Shown here piece by piece: positions 22,108 to 33,792 of a DNA stretch of 64,000 nt. This DNA is from Epiperipatus broadwayi (lineage: Eukaryota > Onychophora > Udeonychophora > Euonychophora > Peripatidae), in the NCBI GenBank assembly GCA_028023455.1, contig JAQFVV010012509.1, positions 434,001 through 498,000 of the forward strand, written 5' to 3'. The notes under the pieces were generated by a model. It saw only the letters and a list, made by a program, of their open reading frames with translations. It was not told where the DNA came from and made no database searches. How positions within the stretch are numbered: position 1 is the first letter of the stretch; each line of letters starts with the position of its first letter. The position numbers and the translations under genes were made by a program.

Positions 22108-22136
22108 TGCTAAAACAGCAATCATCAGTTGGACCA
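22108..22136 (-). ncRNA. Hammerhead remnant, family 1, 3' half deleted
   Basis: CUGAUGA (22122-22128) and the stem II hairpin (UGCU/AGCA) are intact. The sequence then jumps to AUGUAUUCAAGG, so GAAA, stem III and the 3' strand of stem I are missing. It cannot cleave in cis. Confidence 0.6.
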
Positions 22137-22327
22137 ATATAAACAATAACAATTAGTTAACTTCTAATCAAAAAAGCTTATTGATACATAAAAACAATTG
22201 GTACAATTTCCTTTTAAAGAAAAAAAAGTCTCAGTTTGAGTATAAAATTAAGTTATAAATCTATCATTTGCAATGCCATAATTATTCTGGAGAACAGACA
22301 TGATAATTATATTACTATAATGAATTA

Positions 22328-22780
22328 AAATTAAACTGAGAGAGTGCAAACTTCTCAAGTGCTTAGCCAATCAGATCACAAATACTGAGACAGAGAATTT
22401 AACAAAAAAAGAGTGGTTCCACTCTCTTCTTTACTTGTCTTTCTATATATCCAAGCCAGTCCAAAGTACTTAGATCTGAAAGCGTGAATCTTAAATATCT
22501 TCACACTCAACTCACTGAGTTCTAATTATAAACATACAGCATGAAATCTTTTGATTTACTATGCAGTAGTTTTTAGATGTTATAACTTGCAGCAATATAT
22601 GTAAATAATATTTATTTTACAAAGCACAGATGATATTGAAATTAAACTGAGAGAGTGCAAACCTCTCAAGCACTTAGCCAATCAAATCACAAATACTGAG
22701 ACAGAGAATTTAACAAGAAAAGAGTGGTTCCACTCTCTTCTTTACTTGTCTTTCTATATATCCAAGCCAATCCAAAGTAC
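22328..22780. repeat. Pair of 143-bp direct repeats
   Basis: The segment AAATTAAACTGAGAGAGTGC through CCAAAGTAC occurs at 22328-22469 and again at 22638-22780 with only a handful of differences, 311 bp apart. It includes AGAGTGGTTCCACTCT, which is itself an inverted repeat. No coding sense. It may be a short tandem duplication or the ends of an unknown element. Confidence 0.85.
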
Positions 22781-22979
22781 AGGCTGTAAACTCAAGAATA
22801 TGTGTGTAAAATGCAATAGTAGGGACCTCTACAGGTGTTTAACCACAAGCTTACGCTATGGAAGAAAAGAGGGGAACGAATTGAAAAAAACTGATTTGGC
22901 AAGATCCTATAGTGCAAAAGAATGAGGATTAGCAGAATGTTTTCAACAAATATTTAGATGCATTTTCAGAAACCAATCG

Positions 22980-23335
22980 TTTTTATATAAATAATTTTTA
23001 TTAATCATTCATGAGACTAAAGATTTCCTAATAAAGAATAGTATTTCTGTAATGTAATTTTAATTACGAAACTCTCACATAAGGTAGGTTATGCACTTTT
23101 AACACCTTGTTTGAGGGATGCAATCATAAACATATAACCAAGGACTTGAAAAAATTCTATGATCCCCCAAGATGTGCATTTTGTGCTGAACCAGCACTCA
23201 TCAATTGGCACAGAGTGTCGATTCATTACAAATGTGCATCCTGGGTACCATAGAACTTTTCACATGTCTTTTGGCCATAGATTTATGATTACATCTCTAC
23301 ACAATGGGTTAAAAGCAAATAGAAAACAGTCTTTA
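22980..23335 (-). repeat. Foldback repeat, family 1b, with hammerhead at the apex
   Basis: The left arm (about 23093-23150: TTTTAACACC, GGGATGCAATCATAAAC, CCAAGGACTTG) is matched in inverted order by the right arm (about 23255-23320: CACATGTCTTTTGGCC, TTTATGATTACATC, GGGTTAAAAG). A family 1 hammerhead lies between them on the minus strand. The left flank from 22980 matches the repeat at 1190 and 38590. Confidence 0.72.
23161..23215 (-). ncRNA. Hammerhead ribozyme, family 1, core mutated
   Basis: The minus strand shows UUGAUGA (23198-23204; the first core C is U), a perfect 6-bp stem II GUGCUG/CAGCAC with loop GUU, and AAAA in place of GAAA (23179-23182). CCAA/UUGG of stem I remain. Two core substitutions predict loss of activity while the fold is kept. 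Confidence 0.65.
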
Positions 23336-24240
23336 TCAAAATTATACTACAGAAATATTCAATATTTTCTATATTTTCAGGAATTTATAATACACTATAA
23401 AGTTGACATGGGACTTTATAGAACTGATTTCCTAAAGGAATTTTTTAAAAAAGAAAATTATTAGCAGTAATTTATCAAAAAATATTTTTTCTGGTAGAAA
23501 ACACACACTGTGAACATAGAATTATTTAATAAATGAGCTCAAATTTATAGATCAATTTACTTTCCCTCTTATTTCTCTCCTTTTTTTAAAAAAAAAAAAA
23601 AAAAATAGTTCAAACAAAAATTAAATCTATAAAATTGTATTTCCACTATAAATATAAAATTTCTTTTAAAGCAATAAATTAGTTTTAAAAATAGCAATAA
23701 TTACAACAACAATAAAAATTTAAACATTGATTTTAATCTATTAAACTTACAGTAACTGGAAATGTCAAAAGTTAAAGATAAAAAATGTTTAAAAAGAAAT
23801 CGAATAAGCTTAAAAGAAGGCGGGGGAGGGGGGCTTAAAGGAATAAATGGTAACTCTAATATGTCAACAGTGAAATTCAATTTAAGCTACAGTGATAGTT
23901 GGGAAAAAATACTGCTATTTTTGTAATAAAAAAATAGTATGTTCGAAAATCATTTTCATATATCTAATAATGTGTTGTAATTCGTTTAACAAAAGCAAAT
24001 ATGAATATAATTTTAAAAAAAGAAGAATAAGAAAGAAACTCTTTGGTAATGATTAGTTTTTGTTTATTTTTTAAATATCTAAATGCAGAATAAATAAATG
24101 TTAATTATTACTATTTTATAATGAATAAAGAAATATTTGAATGATTCTTATTAATATATAGAAATATTCCTTAATAATTATTATTGTATACAAAATTAAA
24201 TATATTTATATGTGTGTGAATTATAAAAATAAAAATAAAA
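23336..24240. other. AT-rich non-coding stretch
   Basis: No gene seen. A run at 23588-23605 and a G-rich patch at 23820-23834. Confidence 0.45.
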
Positions 24241-25140
24241 GGGTACTGTGGTATTAGAGCTGCGACATGAAGAATTATAATCGTTTAATCATTAAATTAA
24301 TTAGGTTATTAAATCAAAAACATATTTTAAAATCTACATTAAAAAAAAAAAAATTTAACAAAAAAAAAAAAATACGAAAAGCATTAATGGAAAGAATAGT
24401 TAAAATGCGTGTTTAAATCAATTGGAGTGCTTGTTTGCAGGTGCATATTCTGCATAAACTATTTTAATACATTATACAGGCTTACCCCTGCATTTATATA
24501 TGTAATGTATGCGGGATTCGAACTCAGACTTTCACATGACCTACAATTCTCAGTGTCATCTTATATTGCTGACGCACCCGATCACACACATGTTGAAAGG
24601 ATCACCAATATCGGTATTTCGTGCTAAACCAGCACCCATTAGTTGGTTCACATTACCATCTCCATACATATATCTCAGCTTTATATTAAGATAGCCAATC
24701 TTTATACTTTAATGAGTGCCGGTTTAGCACAAAATACGGATATTGGTGATTATTTATCTTTTCAACATGTGTGTGATCAGGTGAGTCAACAATATAAGAT
24801 GGCACTGAGAGTTGTAGGTCGTGTGAAAGTCTGAGTTCGAATCCCGCATATATTACATATATAAATGCAGGTGTAAGCCTGTACAATGTAGTAAAATAGA
24901 TTATGCAGAATATGCACGTGCAAACACACATTCAAATTGATTTAAACACCATTTTAACTATTCTTCACATTAATGCTTTTCGTATTTTTTTTTTGTTAAA
25001 TTGCTTTTTTTTAAATGTAGATTTTGTTAAATTGCTTTTTTTTTTAATGTAGATTTTAAAATATGTTTTTGATTTAATAATCCAATTAATTTAATGATTA
25101 AACGATTATAATTATGTCGCAGCTCTAATACCACAGTACC
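24241..25140. repeat. 900-bp palindrome containing a family 1 unit
   Basis: GGTACTGTGGTATTAGAGCT at the left end (24242) is matched by its complement at the right end (to 25140), and the match continues inward. It passes an AT-rich AATCGTTTAATC block, a poly(A)/poly(T) block, GCATATTCTGCATAA, CATTATACAGGCTTAC and GCGGGATTCGAACTCAGAC. Arms are about 440 bp with an apex near 24690. The inner part is the same foldback unit as 12952-13283. The outer part, with TTAGAGCTGCGAC and AATCGTTTAATC, looks like the end of an AT-rich DNA transposon (inference). No flanking duplication is evident. Confidence 0.85.
24600..24660 (-). ncRNA. Hammerhead remnant, family 1, in left arm of palindrome
   Basis: The first core box reads CUAAUGG (24636-24642) instead of CUGAUGA. 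Stem II GUGCU/AGCAC, GAAA (24617-24620), UUGGU and ACCAA of stem I are kept. The mirrored arm (24705-24760, plus strand) holds a matching 3' half, GGTTTAGCACAAAATACGG, without a 5' half. Confidence 0.6.
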
Positions 25141-25294
25141 AAAAAAAGATTCTAAACTAACATTAAACCTTCAATAATGTTGAAACACCTATACTTATGA
25201 TATATAAGAGGGATGGCCACCCTGTAATGAATGCATTGTAAAAACAATTTTGGCACACTGAATTCCTAATTATAAAAATAATATGGCTATATCT

Positions 25295-25563
25295 ATTCTA
25301 GCACGTGTGCGTGTGTGGCGTAACTGTTCCCAAAAGCTATAAAGTGTTAATATAAAATAGATAACTAAAAACAAACGAGCTGAGCGCTTTCAAAGGATCT
25401 TGCCTTCATAATCATAGCTTGCTACTACATTTAATGATATGCAAATATGCTAATTCCATTTCTTTGATAAAGTAAAGCGCTCAGCTCCTTTGTTTTTAGT
25501 TATCTATTTTATATTAACACTTTATAGCTTTTGGGAACAGTTGCGCCACACACGTGCTAGAAT
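25295..25563. repeat. Foldback element with about 100-bp terminal inverted repeats
   Basis: ATTCTAGCACGTGTG at the left and CACACGTGCTAGAAT at the right are the tips of arms that run inward through ACTGTTCCCAAAAGC, TTAATATAAAATAGATAACT and GAGCTGAGCGCTTT (left arm 25295-25396, right arm 25472-25563). An unrelated spacer of about 75 bp separates them. No coding capacity. It resembles a MITE or foldback transposon; I cannot identify a target-site duplication with confidence. Confidence 0.8.
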
Positions 25564-25879
25564 ATATATATTTCCCAAAAGTAAAAAAATATTTGACTTA
25601 AGGCTATATCTAGTAAAGTAGTGCTATAATCAAAAACCAATTTTTATTAATACTAAAAAAAAAATTTTAATAAAAATTCAAAAATTAGTGAAGTAAACTT
25701 AAATTCTACTTAAATTTTGTAAATTTATGTTTCACATTAATTCAGAGTTTCCCATAATTGCTTTTAAAATTTTATATATATATATATAAACTTTAAATTA
25801 AATATAGCTCCATGTATATGTAAACAAAGGGAGGGAATTGAATTTATATATTGGACTATTTCCATAATCTAATATGAGT

Positions 25880-26943
25880 ATTGAATGTCTTTAGAAAAAT
25901 TTAAATATTCAAAATCCTTTGAATTAACTCCATTTGTTCCCAACTACTTTGGAAGGGCAAGGTGGTTGCGATCAGCATTGCCAAGGTGCAAATGCCCAAG
26001 AAAGTTAATGGTCTCGGACTACATTCAGTCTCCACATATTATGCTCAAAAGGTTTTGGATACATTGTAAGCTATGTATATAAAACAAAATTACTCCTTTA
26101 TCCCTTTTACAGTTGAACCTACCAACATCCCTCCCCTTTTGAAAGCAAATGGATTGCCGATTTTTGAAATTTTGCTAAAAAACTAACCAATATAACTCAA
26201 TATTCCTTTGATAGCAAAAAAACCTATTGGGAGGTATATGGTTTAATGCATAAGAATCAAATGATAAATCATAGTGAAACATGGTTTTACAACCAACAAA
26301 TAATAAAAAACTAAGAAATTGGTAAATGGAACCTAAATATATAGACTTTGTTGTTAAGTTTAATCTTTTGGCACTTCCAACCAATCATTTCCTGGTATGG
26401 ACAAGAGGTTTTGTTAAAATTGATCCACAATGTCAGCTCTGCAAGTCAGCGGGTGAAACAATTCAGCACCTCCTATACACATGTGTGCACTTCAATACAA
26501 TCAAGACACTAATATCAACAAAAGTCATGGTTGATATCAAAAACATACTGTCTATTAAGACTGCCATTGATAGTGGTAATTTCTCCATCATTAGATTAGC
26601 CATTTTTTTCTCATATGTGGATTGTCAGGTTCCAATTGATTTTCAGTCAAACTATTTTTAGCACCCAATGGGCTTACATCTCAATAATAAAGAAGATTAA
26701 GGACCAAAATAGAATGCTAACCCTACTCCAGCTTTTTCAAGATATGTGGGAAAAAGTTCTTTTTGTGGAATAGATCAATAAAAGTCTAATTGAAAAAACA
26801 AATGAATGTTAAGGGGAAAAACTTTTTTTATCCTGTGGGAAGGACAATTCACTTGTAACTCAAATTCAAAAAGGAAAATATATGTAATCTTAATGTACTA
26901 ATGAATATATGTTAATAAAATTCTTTATTTTGGAAAAAAAAAT
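25880..26943 (+). pseudogene. Decayed LINE C-terminus with CCHC zinc-finger-like motif
   Basis: This matches the LINE fragment at 57972-58864. The first aligned part (about 26025-26090) is weak. From 26144 the reading SKWIADF, a stop, then NFAKKLTNITQYSFDSKKTYWE parallels NWLTDLLNYVTSITN and RKTTYWE of the other copy. A frameshift between 26222 and 26326 leads to the longest open piece, EPKYIDFVVKFNLLALPTNHF, then CQLCKSAGETIQHLLYTC. That last piece has C-x2-C-x8-H-x4-C, the arrangement of the reverse-transcriptase-associated zinc-binding domain at LINE C-termini. The 3' UTR ends AATAAAATTCTTTATTTTGG plus an A run at about 26941. It is 5'-truncated with several lesions. Confidence 0.75.
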
Positions 26944-28935
26944 CTTCAGACAAATAGCCATATAATATAATGAGTTTAATTATTTAACAAGTTAATAAAA
27001 AAAATTCCATATTTATATATATAAATTGATTTTTGTTTTAAATATAAAAAAAAAACTCATAATTTCTAAAAGACTTACTTTTGATTGATTATATGCCATA
27101 AATTGTGAAATGTTAAGACATTCAAATTATTTTTTCAATAATTTCAAAGTTCAAATATAATTTTTTAGAATATTTTTCATTTGTAAAGTTCTATTTTTAA
27201 TAAATCAAATCCAATTTATTAAATACTAATATAGAACAAAGGTTTAATATTAGGATCAAATGTTGAACATTGACAAAAATTGTCACCTGAACTAATAATA
27301 GAAAATGCCAACATGTTGGAGGGTTAATTTAGATTATGAAAAAAAAAAACATATAACCTGTAGCAGGGGCCATATGATCTATTCCAAGAATTCTATCATC
27401 TGAACTAGATGTTTATAAAAAAGACACTATTCAAGCAAATGGGAAAACCTTTTATAGTTCTTGTAATATTGCAGAAGGCCTGAAATTCTGACAACATTTG
27501 GGTACTTAAATTATAAATGAACAGCATTACAGAGATTATTACTCTCTAGTCTAGATTATATTATTCCCTCTTTAATGGGATTTTCTTACATCACTACAAA
27601 TCTTAAAGATATCAAACTTCTAGATTATAATAAAGTCTTAATATAATGATTATAGTTGCCATCAGTTTGAGACTACCACTGTATGTCTAATTCTTTTAGC
27701 CATTTCCTGTGTTTAAAAAGCTAAATTCTAGGCTAAATCAACTTCAATAAATAAGACGCTAAAATAATTAAACCATTTCCAACTTATTTTGTATATTTAA
27801 TTTAATTTAAATTATCATTGTTGTATCAAAAAAATAATTTAAAAATTAATATTGCAATCACCATTTATATAGGCATATTCACTGTTTTAAGTTTAACTCT
27901 TATTTTGCTAAAGTTTATATTTGCCAGCTAATTAACACTGAAATTAATCATCTGAATTTATCTACATCAGTATAACCATATTCATTTATTTTATAGTGAG
28001 CATTAGTTACATTAATTATAGAACAATCATTTGTATTACTATTTCCTCAGATACTAAAAAAGAACTATGCTTATTTAAGACAATAATAGGAATACAGAAG
28101 CAGCTCAATATGATATATAGAATGATTTTCCCAGTTCTATTACATATGCATATAAATATATCATAAGTCCTAAAAAATAATCCCATATTGAAACATTATA
28201 TTTAAAACAAAATGTTTAAATTCATAAAATTAATAACGTTTTTAAAAATTATAATAAAGCCAGCAGTAATTAAGTTTGTGCTTAATTTTTAATCCTTTAG
28301 AAGAAGACTTTTCTTTTTTAAGTTTATAAACTTCATTTATATATATAAAATTTATTAAAAAATGAATTAGGTTTTTTTTTTCACTTCTAAATGCATGAAG
28401 TGATAAATCCTCATATTATTAGTTATATAAAATGTGACAAAATCTATTTTAATATGCTATTAATATAATTGTATTTCACTAATTATTCCTACTTCATTAA
28501 TTATTAAATTTGATTAATGCAAATTATAATTTAATTAAAATATTTATAAATAATTTTTTTGAAAAACCTATAATATTACAATAAAGTATTTAAATTACAG
28601 ACAATTTAAGAAAAAAAATAATTAATGGAAATTACATTTTTTAAATTTAGTTACAATGATAAAATAATATATATTTCCCTAATATTTTTTTTTTAATATT
28701 TTCTTAATTTGATTCTAACAGATTCATTTTAATTATGATGTTGAAGACTGCTTTGTTTTTTAAATTTAAAGAAATTGCCTTCATTAGCTTTAAAATCTTT
28801 ATTGTCATTTTTAAAATCAAGTTTTAGGTATCTCTGGATGATGATTTAAAGATCTATTATGATTGGTTTAATCTTTAATCCATATAATTATTTTTTTTTT
28901 CAGTTTTTTCAATAAGGTTATATTTCAAAACAGGC
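26944..28935. other. AT-rich non-coding stretch
   Basis: No gene or recognisable repeat. A somewhat GC-richer patch at 27350-27560 is unassigned. Confidence 0.45.
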
Positions 28936-29029
28936 AAAACTCACTATATGTATTGCCACACACAGCAAGCTAGAGTAATCAATGGATGCCAGAAGGCTTG
29001 TGTATAAAATCCCCATCTAGTGTTTACTC

Positions 29030-29088
29030 ATCCAATATCCCCAGACTAATTTCTGGCTTATAGCCTTCGTCAGTGAGGAGCCTTGGAT
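29030..29088 (-). ncRNA. Hammerhead ribozyme, family 2, well preserved
   Basis: CUGACGA (29067-29073), stem II GGCU/AGCC with a three-base loop, GAAA (29050-29053) and a GUC cleavage triplet (complement of 29044-29046) are present on the minus strand. Stem III is minimal (AU/GU around UA). Stem I has an inner UCCUCA/UGGGGA helix, a small internal loop and a perfect outer AUCCAA/UUGGAU helix. An A-A apposition at the base of stem II is the only weak point. This two-part stem I with an internal loop is typical of natural fast-cleaving hammerheads. Confidence 0.85.
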
Positions 29089-29114
29089 CTGAGAGCACTG
29101 CACCTAGATCACTG

Positions 29115-29146
29115 TTGTGTATAACTGTTTTAAAAGTTATACACAA
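29115..29146. repeat. Perfect 12-bp hairpin beside a hammerhead
   Basis: TTGTGTATAACT and AGTTATACACAA flank an 8-base loop. It lies 27 bp upstream (in ribozyme orientation) of the family 2 hammerhead. Confidence 0.85.
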
Positions 29147-29172
29147 GCATAAGAAGTGGTGGTCATGTGATG

Positions 29173-31490
29173 TTTATTGGTTTAAGGTTATATTTCTTAA
29201 TTGTTTTAATGTTCACAAAAATGGTGCTTCTAATTCAATTTAGAAACTTCTCTTTATTATAATAATGCTTCTAATTGTTTCTCTAGCTGATCTTACCTTA
29301 TAACCTATGCCACTTGTAGACATACCTTGCTCATTTTATTTAATCATTTAAAATATTATGTATGCCAAACATATAAGTACTAATAATTAATTGTGTGACA
29401 ATAAATAAATAATGATTAATCTTTCAACCAATCATTTTATCAGATATTTGAGGATGCTGAAAACATCAATGTCCGTTCTCATTAGTAGAAATTTACTTTG
29501 AACTTTTAATAGTAAAAATGTTAATTAAAAATATTTGTGGACAATTATTTCTAAATATAATACCAAGATATCAAGAGCTACTAGAAATAAAAGGATTCAA
29601 GCAAAATAAAATGTTTGGAATCAATCAGAAGCAAGAAAAGAGAGTGCCCTCATATTATGCAGAGGTGAAAGAATGCTAATGTGCTTGCATTGTATTTCAT
29701 TTCTTTCCATCATGAAAACAGAATAATAAGTATTTATATTAGTTTTATTATTTTGTAAAATTGTTAAGTGTTCATTTATATATATATATATAAGAGATGT
29801 ACATTTAAATTCTATTAGATTTTAGGAATATTTTAACAGCAAATTAGCTAAGGTAAACTTTATTGATGTCAGAGAAAAAAAACAAAGGATAAATGTCTCT
29901 TATCAACCTGTCAAAGTGACTCATCCAATATTTTTTAGATTTTTTTCAATATATATATACATATTTTTAAAAAATCATTATTCAAAGTTATTCTTTATTA
30001 AAAGACATATGAAAATATTAATTTTTGGAAAAATCCTTATTTATTCATTCAAAAATATTTGTATAGCTTGCAGGCTAAAATTAAGTTTTCTGTATTTGAA
30101 TATTTACTTCTATATATTTCTGTTTATCAATACATTTTTGTCACTTTTAATATTTAATTTATTTTATTTATTAAATTCATATTAAAACCATTATAGGTTT
30201 CATGGCATACAATAACATAAGAGCATGTGTGCACATATATACATATAAAGTTATATATATATATAAAGTTGAAAGGAAAAGTAGAAATAAATGCAGACAA
30301 TTTTTTTGTAGATATATTCTATATTACACTGGAATAACAGTAAAGATTAAATAATTTTGAAATTACATTTTATTATAAATTAAACATTTTAAAAAAGGTC
30401 TAATTAAAATTTTATTAATTCTGATTTTATATTACAATAGATATCCTGGTAATTATAAAATTATACTATCTATTTTAGAAATCTTTTTTTAAAGTAATGC
30501 TTGTATAATAAATTTTAATAAAAATTCCACTAAATGGTTTTTCAAAGAAATTAAAATTAATTGAAAAACTTTTTTCAATCAAGATAGGGAAAAAACATTT
30601 TTTGTATCACCCCCCAACCCTATTATATAAAAAGAAATAATTCTTAAGTGGTTCTGGGTAGTTCTAGAGAGTTTCAAAAATTGAATAGATTATGACAGAA
30701 ACCACCATGAGGATATAGCTGAAAACAAGGAGAGCAAGTTCAACAGTTGCTCTATAGTTCACTATAATAAAGTTTGAATTCACATAAAAGAAAAGGGTCT
30801 CTTCCAGTATTTCATAGCCATAGTGTGGATAAAACAGTTAACTTGTCTGAAGTCTATTCAATCCTAGATTAAATGGAGATGATTTAATGTCAGCAGTTAC
30901 CTGAATTATACCTTCCTTGATGATGATTATAAGCTAATTTACTGTTTTAAAAGAGACCAACTTACACAGAGAATCCATCATCTTGTGAAGAATGTTTATA
31001 TGTATGCAAAGAGGCATAAATAAAAGTATATATGTGAAGCACAAATGGTGAGTAGTGTTACATATATTGAGAACAATATTTTAAACAATTTATTTAATGA
31101 AAATGATATTTAAAATCTATAATTTAAAAGTAGAATCAAATAATTTTTGCTTGAATTAAAAATCTAAAAATAAAGAATTGATTCATATTCAAGAGTATTT
31201 CTAGATTGGAAAACAAACAAATTTGCTGGAGTATTTTGTTTAAGACATTTATAATTAATCAACAGTAATCTGTCAAGAAATGATTTTACTTTTTTTTTAA
31301 AAAAAAAAAAAGGAAGAAAGAAGAAGACCTTTTATGAATTTCAATATGGAATTGTGAAAAATATATTTTTGCTAATTTTATTATTTTAAAAAATTATAAT
31401 ATCATGATATAAACATCAGTGTTCTCATACATTTCCATTTGCATAAATATATGTTAAATCAATCATTAATTATGTATTATAAAAATGAAT
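29173..31490. other. AT-rich non-coding stretch
   Basis: No gene recognised. Short (TA)n near 29778 and 30250. The stretch at 30650-30960 is a little less AT-rich but has no coding sense that I can follow. Confidence 0.45.
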
Positions 31491-31494
31491 TTCA

Positions 31495-31965
31495 TTTATA
31501 GATTTATGACAATTCAAATATTTTCATATATTATTATACTGCACATCTGTGTGTTGATATATAGATGTTTTATATAAACCCATTATGAGGCATTTATAAA
31601 TCAAAATGTGATAAATCATCATTTTTTATTTTATGACAATTCAGATAAGTTCATATATTATATGGCACATCTGTGTATGTATATCAATACATATTAGATA
31701 GACACTTATATGTAAAAATTAATCATTTTTTTAATTATAGGACAATTCAGATGTGTTCATAAATTATACTGCATATCTTTATGCATATATCAATGTATGT
31801 CAGGTAGATACATATATGTTAAAATTAATCATTTTTATTATTCTATGACAATTCAAATATGTTCAGAAATTATTATACTGCATGTCTGTGCATTGATATA
31901 TAAATGTTTACATAAACCTATGGGAACATGTATGTAAATCACAATGTGATATCATATTTTTAGTA
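31495..31965. repeat. Tandem repeat of about 106-127 bp, four degenerate units
   Basis: The landmark GACAATTCA(A/G)AT occurs at 31508, 31635, 31741 and 31847. Each is followed by a GTTCATA-like block, ATACTGCACATCTGTG-like text, a TATCAAT/TGATATA block and AAAATTAATCATTTTT. Units have diverged from each other, so the array is old. Confidence 0.8.
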
Positions 31966-33694
31966 TATTAATGAAAATCAGAAAACTCAATTTATATATG
32001 TATAGCCATATTCTATAGACCTTAATTTCATTTTTTATTATTAATAAACCAATATTTCATTGTTAAAATTATTCCAGTGAATTCAATCTTAAATAGTTTT
32101 TAGAAATATTATATGTTACACCAACTCTTGCTCACTATAACAGTTATAGAACTTGTGTTCTGTGAACTAGGTTCATGCATAATGGTCTGTTATATAAAAG
32201 AGAATCATATTTAGTGTTTATGAGCATCCAGTTGATGATGATCATCTTGGATTGGTGCAAAAGGGATATCCTTTAAAGTTCATGCACTATATTTTATTTA
32301 GGTAGTATTTATTTACAAATTAAGTTTATAGTTGGCCAGTACATTAATGGGACTAAGTGGCCTGAGCATGGATGATGATCAGCATGAATGTGTTTATTGT
32401 TATATATTCTGATGGTTTAGCACTTAAGTTTGTGCATACAAATTAATGTTTAAATAATCTGCACAAGCTAGCAAGGGCTAAATAATTACCCTGGTCTATA
32501 GTAGACCCATTTTCAAATCCAGTTACAAGATTGATTGTTGATTTTATTGTTGATTTATTTTATAGTTGATCATTCATCATGAAGAATGATTATTACATTT
32601 GGGTAATGCTGGAGAACTTACAATTGACATACCTATACTTAATATGGTTAGCTGTGCTGATTTCTCAGTGATCTTTTATTATTCTTTTTATATTGATTCA
32701 TATTCATTACTTTTATATTCCTTTTATATTAAATTTATATTTAATATTTTAAATTTTGAGTCATTTATTTGGAGTTGATGAGGATGATGAGTGCCATCAC
32801 CCCAGGTAATCCCCTATTTTCTGTATGTTATAATATATATAAATTGGAAAGTAAAAGTAGAAAATAGTATTTTATTCATTACAAAAATATAATCAAGAAA
32901 AGTTTGAAGTAATATTTTGAATTTAAAATTTATTGCTTAAGAGGTTAATAAATAATAAAACATTAAATTCTTTCCACTAATTATACAAACTACTACAATT
33001 CGTTAATGTATACTTAAAAACATTGGATTTTTATTAATTAATTTATTATGATCAAAGTGTATTTTGAAAGAGGCTTGCAAACCTTGGAATAACTAACAAT
33101 TAAAATGATGTAAATGATGAATTAAATGTAAAAAAAAAAAATTCTAATTTTATAAAAGTGAAATTAAAAAAAAATAAAAATTTTGTGAATAAATTTGTTT
33201 CAAATAAAAGTTTACATTTATTTACACTACTATTATATCCATGCTAATGTGTAATGTTTTTTTTTATAAAGATGCACTCACATTTATTTTGCAGATGGGG
33301 GCTGAATAACCTAGCTTCAGCTTTATTTTATAATTTTTATCACATGCATTAAATTAGGTATTGCTAACATGAAAATATTATATATTAAAAAATACTGAAT
33401 GTAATATTTAATAATTTTATGTAGTTTGGAAAATTAGCAGAGATATGTAAGGCTGTAAAAAGATGGTATTTAATGACAATAATGTATATTTCTGGAAAAA
33501 AAAGCATTTATGTATAATCTAAAAATGTTATCATTATTGCAGAAAGCTATTAAATAGAAATAATAATTGTGAGATGACAATGTAATTTTCTTCAGAGACA
33601 TTTCATAAGTTTATTTAAATATTCAACTGGATGTGCTAATAATTATTAATATTTAGTTACATACAATAGCAAGAAAAATTGATCATTTGATAAA
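31966..33694. other. AT-rich non-coding stretch
   Basis: No gene recognised. A patch at 32215-32400 contains scattered GATGATGATCA-like words (ATGATCATC, GATGATGATCAGC), perhaps an old repeat. Confidence 0.4.
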
Positions 33695-33792
33695 AAATCA
33701 AGTCAGATATCACATGACCTAATTTTAATAAAGCTCGTGTTACAAATGTTATATATAGAGTTCGCAAAACAAACTCTTAACAAGCTTTGAGA

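Larger units (their letters stand above)
21556..22140 (-). repeat. Two tandem family 1 hammerhead units
   Basis: A unit beginning TGAGCACAGACTTTCACATG starts near 21562 and again near 22038, 476 bp apart, in the same orientation. Each copy continues through CCCACCACTCTCC, CACTATCTCATAACACTGATA and the hammerhead. The first unit is complete and carries about 300 bp of unique spacer (21715-22020). The second is truncated after the ribozyme, and a deletion has removed its GAAA half. Direct spacing of hammerhead monomers at this size resembles retrozymes and Penelope pseudo-LTRs. Confidence 0.75.
28936..29172 (-). repeat. Family 2 hammerhead-bearing repeat unit
   Basis: On the minus strand the unit runs from ATCACATGACCACCACTTC (about 29171) through a hairpin (29115-29146), CTAGGTGCAGTGCTCTCAGA, the ribozyme, GATGGGGATTTTATACACAAG, CCTTCTGGCATCCATTGA and ends in GTTTTGCCTGTTTTG (about 28928). 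The same blocks appear in the same order at 62150-62330. Confidence 0.8.

Noticed and set aside
24409-24931. Several 60-80 codon frames in both strands
   Set aside because: They are translations of the palindromic hammerhead foldback, appearing in near-mirror form on both strands.
31495-31965. Considered as a CRISPR-like array
   Set aside because: Units are diverged tandem repeats of 106-127 bp with no unique spacers, in a eukaryotic context.
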